Shown here piece after piece: positions 57,078 through 64,000 of a stretch of DNA of 64,000 nt. Within the stretch, counting starts at the first letter, position 1. Each line of letters begins with the position of its first letter. The stretch lies in contig NC_134400.1 in NCBI RefSeq assembly GCF_050003625.1, forward strand, positions 55,618,066 to 55,682,065. The letters are read 5' to 3'. The notes under the pieces are model-generated. The model had not been told where the DNA came from. It did not search any database and saw nothing but the letters and a program-made list of their open reading frames with translations. The translations under genes and the position numbers were made by a program. This DNA is from Haematobia irritans (lineage: Eukaryota > Arthropoda > Insecta > Diptera > Muscidae).

Positions 57078-58497
57078 AATATATACGGCCGTAAGTTCGG
57101 CCAGGCCGAATCTTATGTACCCTCAACCATGGATTGCGTAAAAATTTCTACTAAAGACGGTCATCCACAATTTAATTACTTGGGTTGCGGCCGATGCAAG
57201 GCATTTTAAAACTTCTTAACATCATCTTCTAAATTGTAAGTTAGCCAATGCGGGATATATATTAGACAAAAGAAAGGTCGGTTAAATACGTATATATTCA
57301 GTTCTTGACCGGTATATATAGGGATGAAATAATTACGAACCGATATAACCTTTTGTGCGGTAATTATAGAGCCAGAATTGAAATATGGGGGCTATATACA
57401 ATTAGGAACACGAGTCTACCAAAAATGACAGATTTTTTACTGTTTGGTAGATTGGTAGAATTCTTAATGTTTTCGAAGATTTTGCAAAATATTCCTCTTC
57501 TGACAAAAATTCCTAAAGAAACAATATGTTGACAAATTTTTCTATAGAAATAAACTTTTGACAAAATTTTCTATAGAAATAAAATTTTGTCAAAATTTTC
57601 TATAGAAATAAAATTTTGTCAAAATTTTCTATAGAAATCTACAATTTTGACAAAATTTTCTATGGCAATAAAATTTAGGTAGATTATTTTTGGCTCGACT
57701 GGCAATCGCGATTTTTCTGTGATTGTGGATCGGTTTATCTGGGGGCTATATATAACTATAGATCGATACTGACAAATTTTAGCATGGTTGTTATCGGCCA
57801 TATACTAGCGCAATGTACCAAACTTCAACCGGATCGGATAAATTTTGCTCCTCCAAGAGGCTCAAGAGGTCAAATCCGGTGTATATGGGGGCTATATATA
57901 ATTATGAACAGATATGGACCAATTTGTGCATGATTGTTACAGACCATATACTAACACTATGTACCAAATTTCAGCCGGATCGGATGAAATTTGCTTCTCT
58001 TAGAAACTCCGCAAGCCAAATCAGAGTATCGGTTTATATGGGTGCTATATATAATTATGGACCGATGTGGACCAATTTTTACAAGGTTATTCAGACCATA
58101 TACCAATATAATGTACCAAATTTCAGCCGGATCGGATGAAATTTGCTTCTCTTTGAGGCTCCGCAAGCTAAATCTAGGGATAGGTTTATATGGGGGCTAT
58201 ATGTAATTATCCACCGATGTGGACCAATTTGTGACTAGTTGTTGGCGACCATATACTTATGCCATGTACCAAATTTCAGCCGGATCGGATGAAATTTGCT
58301 TCTCTTAGAGGATCCGCAAGCCAAATCTGGGGGTCCGTTTATATGGGGGCTATACGTAAAAGTGAACCGATATGGCCCATTTGCAATATCATCCGACCTA
58401 CATCAATAACAACTACTTGTGCCAAGTTTCAAGTCGATAGCTTGTTTCGATCGGAAGTTAGCGTGATTTCAACAGACGGACGGACGGACACGCTGCA
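57078..58497 (-). mobile_element. Mini-me-like element, head truncated
   Basis: The reversed tail ATATACGGCCGTAAGTTCGG opens it. 153-bp-type units follow, then the conserved GGAAGTTAGCGTGATTTCAA and a short (GGAC)n at 58477-58491, after which the (TA)n core and head are missing. An unrelated minisatellite sits at 57530-57665 inside it. The duplicate is 62495-63940. Confidence 0.85.
57530..57665. repeat. 29-bp minisatellite (CTATAGAAATAAAATTTTG)
   Basis: About four to five tandem units near TTTTCTATAGAAATAAAATT at 29-bp spacing. Copies also lie at 58783-58940 and 62930-63110, where the duplicate has 26 bp more. Confidence 0.9.
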
Positions 58498-58675
58498 TTG
58501 AGTTAGCGTTAGTTCTTCAGGTAAGATGCTATGTTGGTATTTCGGATTTCATTTTTAATTTTTTTTTTTAAATAACGTTTATCCCTACATAAAAACTTTT
58601 TGAATAATACTTCAAACTATATTATTTTATTATTTTATCAAACTATTTTACGATAAAATGCTAGTTTGAAGCACA
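58498..58675. other. Non-coding spacer
   Basis: Nothing recognised. Confidence 0.4.
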
Positions 58676-58782
58676 CACAAAGAAAAAAAAAACGTTTGGA
58701 AAACGTGTACCGAAAACGTTTTTCTTTTGTTAGAGTTTTTTGAATTTCTTCGAAAATTTTAAACTTTTATCACCAAAAAAAT
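58676..58782. mobile_element. Fragment: right end of the double-tRNA element, inverted
   Basis: CACAAAGAAAAAAAAAACG, then GTTTTTCTTTTGTTAGAGTT and TTTTATCACCAAAAAAATT match 33800-33903 in reverse. It is cut by the minisatellite at 58783. Confidence 0.7.
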
Positions 58783-58940
58783 TCTATTTCTATAGAAATA
58801 AAATTTGGAACAAATTTTCTATAGAAATAAAATTTGAAAAAAATTTTCTATAGAAATAAAATGTTGACAAAATTTTCTATAGAAATAAAATTTTGACAAA
58901 ATTTACTATAAAAATAAAATTTTGACAAAATTTTCTATAG
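58783..58940. repeat. 29-bp minisatellite, second array
   Basis: About five units of the same family as 57530-57665; its right edge is the duplication junction. Confidence 0.9.
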
Positions 58941-58942
58941 AA

Positions 58943-59213
58943 GCGACCCCCATATTTCAATTCTGGCTCCCTACGTACCGTGCAAAAGTCCATATCGATT
59001 CGTAATTATTTGTAGACTTACCTACACATACCTTTTTTGTCTAACATATACCACGTATGGACTAACTCACAATTTAGAAAACGATTTACAAAAAATCACA
59101 ACCCAAGTAATTCGATTGTGGATGACAGTCTTTCGTAGAAGTTTTTACGCAATCCATGGTGGAGGGTACATAAGATTCGGCCTGGCCGAACTTACGGCCG
59201 TTTATACTTGTTA
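58943..59213 (+). mobile_element. Mini-me-like tail (duplicate)
   Basis: Duplicate of the last 271 bp of the element ending at 53795; here its upstream part is missing. Confidence 0.85.
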
Positions 59214-61697
59214 TAAACATAAAATTCAATCAATGTTTTAATTGAATCAATTAAAATTTTAATTAATTTCGCGACAATAATCAATCACACATTTGATTGA
59301 TTCAATTAAATAAATAATTGATATTGGCAATAAATTTCAATCAAAAAAATTATATATTGCGCCCCCTAAATCTTATTTAGTTTTATTATTTTAAATAAAG
59401 GAAAATATGCGTTTCTTATAACAAATCAACATTTTATTTTTGTGAATTATGATATAGGCAAAATAATTTGGTTCTTGTTATTTGTGTGTTTTGTTCTAAC
59501 ATAACTTAAATATACAATTACGATCAATAACAACTAAAGTGTGAAAAAAAATAAACTATATAAATCATTATCTTCCTTATCATAATTTGCATGTTCCTTA
59601 TAATTTGTTTCCAATAAATCAGCGGTCTGTAAGATAAATTAGTTTTTCTGTAAACAGTAAACAGAATAATTCGAATTTAATTCTGTTCAATTAAAAGTTA
59701 ATTTGTTAAACATTACCTGCATAGAATATCAAGTTCAATTCTTAGTTTCAGGTTTCAGAGTTATAATCTTCTTTTGCCGTTGTAGTCTTTTAGCATAAAA
59801 GGGCGTATTGGGGGGCTCGGGAAGTTTAGTTTTAATAGCAATTCCTTTCCTAATTTCCACACATATCATCTATTAAAATTTGAACCAATCAGGGACATAG
59901 ATATTGCAAATTCTGGAAATAAAAAATATAATTATAATATAAAAAATATAATATAAAAATATAATTTATTGCGATTTTCGGATATTTTTCATACTTTGGG
60001 TTCAAACTGAAAAATACAGGTAAAACAAAAAATACTACTTCGCATCCATACTGCTCTTGCTTTTAAGAAAACTAGGCGTGAAAAAATGTTACAATTTTAA
60101 AATATGATACCCACCTTTTGATTGCAAAAATATTCTGTATAGTAGATGTTTTTGATTAAAATGATGAAGTTAATTGATTGATTTGACAAAATAAAAATGC
60201 TCACTAAAAGAAATTAATTTTATATTTTTATAAAAAAATATATATTATTTTACTCCGTTTAATATAAACATGCTTCAATGTAAAACTGTATTCACATTTC
60301 ACAATTGTTTACCTTTGATAAATGTAGATTGTGTTCCATTCTTACAATACCGCAAAAAACAAACGCAGGTAATTCCAAATGCTTTCTGTTATATATTTTT
60401 TCAGTCCTTTACCGCATGACCATTTGTTATTGCGCATTTTATTTATTGCAACCCTTTTGTATGACTTGTTATTGTATTCAAAATATGTATGCACATATTT
60501 CGATAGCGACAGAATGTCGAGAGTCATGTTTTTCAATTTACGCGAAAAGCAAAAACCCAACCGTTCGTTACGATTTACTTCCACAGACTGATCTCTCCAT
60601 CACGTGTTGTTGCAAAACTACACATTCTCTTGTTCTCTTTTCGCTCTTTCTCTCCATCGCTCAAAACTATTCAATATCAATCACAAAGGTGATTAAATCA
60701 ATCACATGTTTAATTGGGAACGGAACAATTTTCAATCACGTTTGTAATTGAAAACAAGTAAGTAAAGTCTAAAGTCGGGCGGGGCCGACTATATTATACC
60801 CTTCACGCCTATGTAGACCAAAAAATACCGTTAGCAAATACAATAGTATCGTTAAACGTACCCCTTGTGCAAAATTTGAAGCAAATCACGGCAAAACTCT
60901 GGCTTTTGTGGCCATATAAGTTCAAATCGGACAAAAGATATATATGGGAGCTATATCTAAATTTGAACCGATTTCAATCATTGGCAGCATTGGTAGAATG
61001 TCAATTCTACCCTCTATGCAAAATTTCACGAAGATCGGTAGTAAACTTTGGCCTCTGTGGTCATATGAGTCTAAATCGGACGAAAGATATATATGGGAGC
61101 TATATCTAAATCTGAACCGATTTGACTGATATTTTGCAAGATTTTCGAGACTCATAAAATATTAGGATGTACGGTATTCCAAGAAAATCGGTTGATAAAC
61201 ACGCTAACTATGACCAAATCGGAGATAAATATATATGGCAGCTATTTTTTCCAAAACCAATAGCGATTGTCTCTGTTCCAAGTAACGGCCCTACGCCAAA
61301 TTTGAGGACGATCGGACTTAAATTGCGAGCTGTACTTTGTGCACAAAATTACATATGCAGACAGACGGACGGACAGACAGACAGACAGACAGACGGACAT
61401 CGCTAAATCGACTCAGAATTTAATTCTAAGCCGATCGATATACTAAAAGATGGGTCTATGACCAATATTTCTTGGCGTTACATACAAATGCACAAACTTA
61501 TTATACCCTGTACCACAGTAGTGGTGAAGGGTATAATTATTGCCGAATTGATTAACAAAGTAATTAAATCAATTAATATTTTAATTGGAAACGTAACAAA
61601 TATCAATCATTTTTTAATTGGTTTTTATTCGGATTTGATTAAATAATTAATTGAATCAATTAACATATTAATTGAATCTGTTTCCAAAATCATTTTA
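59214..61697. mobile_element. (T)CAATTAA-ended element (duplicate)
   Basis: Duplicate of 53796-56280, again split by the subfamily 3 insert. Confidence 0.5.
60753..61537 (-). mobile_element. Mini-me-like element, subfamily 3 (duplicate)
   Basis: Duplicate of 55336-56120. Confidence 0.8.
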
Positions 61698-62494
61698 GTG
61701 TTTAATAATTTTGTGTGTGTTTAGGGACCACTCCCCTCCTACTTTCAAAATTTTTCAGAAAAGTAGATTTTGTTCCTCACCTTCCTCAATAAAATTACCA
61801 AAAATAAAGTAGAGGATTTGTGTCTGGAGACCATCCCAACATATCTAAAAATTTCAATAAAATATATAAGTTTCAATATGGCACCCCTAAACTTCTCTAA
61901 ATATTTCAAGCAAATAAGAAAACTTTAGCCCAATTTTCAAAACATGTGGCAAGGGGGAGGTACCCCTACTCGGTTAGATATCAAATTTCATAACCTCCTC
62001 CCACGTCCACAGTAAATTTGTAGTAAATCGGAGAAGTTAAGTTTTGCCACGAGCAAAAGAGAGTTTCCGTTTCCCGTCTAAATATTGAAAAATAAAGTAT
62101 CGGATCTTTGTTTATTGGACACAACTAACTTTCCCTGAAAATTTCAAGCAAATCGAAACTTCGACCCAATTTTCCAAAAGTCGGACAAAGGGGAGCTCCC
62201 CCTCCCCGTCTTTGTAAATTTCTATTAAATCGAAGAAGTTAAGTTTTTCCACTAGACGTTGAAAAAAGTCGAACAAAGGGCAATACCCCTCACAGACCAA
62301 ATTTCGAAGAATAAAACAGCGGATCTTTTTCTAGAGGCCTTCCTTGAAAATTTCAAAACGGAGGACTTAAGTGCAATTTTCAAAAAGCTGGGCAAAGTAA
62401 TTGTCACGATCAACTTCTAATTTCCTTGAAAATTCCAAATGATTCGGTTAAGCCATTTCCGAGCATACCACAAACATACAAACTAACAAAAACA
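61698..62494. repeat. Degenerate minisatellite-like repeat (duplicate)
   Basis: Duplicate of 56281-57077; no gene. Confidence 0.5.
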
Positions 62495-63940
62495 AATATA
62501 TACGGCCGTAAGTTCGGCCAGGCCGAATCTTATGTACCCTCAACCATGGATTGCGTAAAAATTTCTACTAAAGACGGTCATCCACAATTTAATTACTTGG
62601 GTTGCGGCCGATGCAAGGCATTTTAAAACTTCTTAACATCATCTTCTAAATTGTAAGTTAGCCAATGCGGGATATATATTAGACAAAAGAAAGGTCGGTT
62701 AAATACGTATATATTCAGTTCTTGACCGGTATATATAGGGATGAAATAATTACGAACCGATATAACCTTTTGTGCGGTAATTATAGAGCCAGAATTGAAA
62801 TATGGGGGCTATATACAATTAGGAACACGAGTCTACCAAAAATGACAGATTTTTTACTGTTTGGTAGATTGGTAGAATTCTTAATGTTTTCGAAGATTTT
62901 GCAAAATATTCCTCTTCATACATTTTCTATAGAAATTATATTTTGACAAAAATTCCTAAAGAAACAATATGTTGACAAATTTTTCTATAGAAATAAACTT
63001 TTGACAAAATTTTCTATAGAAATAAAATTTTGTCAAAATTTTCTATAGAAATAAAATTTTGTCAAAATTTTCTATAGAAATCTACAATTTTGACAAAATT
63101 TTCTATGGCAATAAAATTTAGGTAGATTATTTTTGGCTCGACTGGCAATCGCGATTTTTCTGTGATTGTGGATCGGTTTATCTGGGGGCTATATATAACT
63201 ATAGATCGATACTGACAAATTTTAGCATGGTTGTTATCGGCCATATACTAGCGCAATGTACCAAACTTCAACCGGATCGGATAAATTTTGCTCCTCCAAG
63301 AGGCTCAAGAGGTCAAATCCGGTGTATATGGGGGCTATATATAATTATGAACAGATATGGACCAATTTGTGCATGATTGTTACAGACCATATACTAACAC
63401 TATGTACCAAATTTCAGCCGGATCGGATGAAATTTGCTTCTCTTAGAAACTCCGCAAGCCAAATCAGAGTATCGGTTTATATGGGTGCTATATATAATTA
63501 TGGACCGATGTGGACCAATTTTTACAAGGTTATTCAGACCATATACCAATATAATGTACCAAATTTCAGCCGGATCGGATGAAATTTGCTTCTCTTTGAG
63601 GCTCCGCAAGCTAAATCTAGGGATAGGTTCATATGGGGGCTATATGTAATTATCCACCGATGTGGACCAATTTGTGACTAGTTGTTGGCGACCATATACT
63701 TATGCCATGTACCAAATTTCAGCCGGATCGGATGAAATTTGCTTCTCTTAGAGGATCCGCAAGCCAAATCTGGGGGTCCGTTTATATGGGGGCTATACGT
63801 AAAAGTGAACCGATATGGCCCATTTGCAATATCATCCGACCTACATCAATAACAACTACTTGTGCCAAGTTTCAAGTCGATAGCTTGTTTCGATCGGAAG
63901 TTAGCGTGATTTCAACAGACGGACGGACGGACACGCTGCA
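62495..63940 (-). mobile_element. Mini-me-like element, head truncated (duplicate)
   Basis: Duplicate of 57078-58497 with a longer 29-bp minisatellite at 62920-63110. 63941-64000 is unassigned. Confidence 0.85.
62920..63110. repeat. 29-bp minisatellite, third array
   Basis: Counterpart of 57530-57665 with an extra CATTTTCTATAGAAATTATA segment, the main length difference between the two 5.4-kb copies. Confidence 0.9.
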
Positions 63941-64000
63941 TTGAGTTAGCGTTAGTTCTTCAGGTAAGATGCTATGTTGGTATTTCGGATTTCATTTTTA

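Larger units (their letters stand above)
53523..58940 (+). repeat. 5.4-kb tandem duplication, copy 1
   Basis: Repeated at 58941-64000 with an offset of 5,418 then 5,417, and 5,443 after a 26-bp indel. The start is AAGCGACCCCCATATTTC inside a mini-me tail; the join at 58940 follows a CTATAG minisatellite word. Confidence 0.95.
58941..64000 (+). repeat. 5.4-kb tandem duplication, copy 2 (runs off the window)
   Basis: Matches 53523 to about 58557 with sparse differences: single-base changes such as 63629, 1-bp indels near 59310 and 59701, and a 26-bp minisatellite indel at 62920-62945. The window ends inside it. Confidence 0.95.

Noticed and set aside
57530..57665. CRISPR-like array of short repeats
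   Set aside because: The 29-bp units are contiguous with no spacers and the genome is clearly eukaryotic.

Overview
The window looks like AT-rich intergenic or heterochromatin-like DNA from a calyptrate (muscid-type) fly, such as Stomoxys, Haematobia or Musca. The reasons are the repeat families: repeats carrying (TA)n and (GTCY)n microsatellites that match the dipteran 'mini-me' architecture, a tRNA-derived SINE with a CCTAA-type tail, and a Ty3/gypsy retrotransposon primed by insect tRNA-Lys(CTT). I found no intact host protein-coding gene, no rRNA or genuine tRNA gene, and no CRISPR array. The family names are recognised from memory and were not searched.

Layout. 1-1467: left flank with one arm of an inverted repeat, interrupted by a degraded element carrying two outward-facing tRNA-like modules. 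1468-9506: an LTR retrotransposon on the minus strand (LTRs 1468-3012 and 8025-9506, tRNA-Lys primer site 7999-8015). Its gag and pol are broken by at least three in-frame stops, several frameshifts and a deletion of the integrase zinc-binding domain. 9507-11169: the other inverted-repeat arm. 11170-18767 and 18768-26365: a 7,598-bp direct tandem duplication, identical wherever compared, made of SINE fragments, MITEs, mini-me-like repeats and a piggyBac-like MITE. 26197-29045: two nearly identical head-to-tail mini-me-like elements. 28998-29871: a 437-bp tandem duplication with a perfect hairpin. 29872-34626: the right-hand halves of elements split further left, then an intact 921-bp copy of the double-tRNA element (32983-33903). 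34627-39653: two mini-me-like elements forming a large inverted repeat. 39654-50790: mostly anonymous DNA with SINEs, MITEs, one MITE holding a promoter-like and mini-gene-like insert, and a decayed LINE fragment. 50793-64000: more mini-me-like elements and a 5.4-kb tandem duplication that runs off the window end.

How the parts relate. The window is best read as layers of transposons. Several elements have CAC...GTG termini and TA (or similar 2-bp) target duplications, so interrupted elements can be rejoined across kilobases. At 22986-31955 there are four nested levels. The most unusual unit is the TA-flanked element with two divergent tRNA-like Pol III modules, seen in three independent copies plus one duplicate. 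The large near-identical duplications may be recent biology or assembly artefacts; sequence alone cannot decide.
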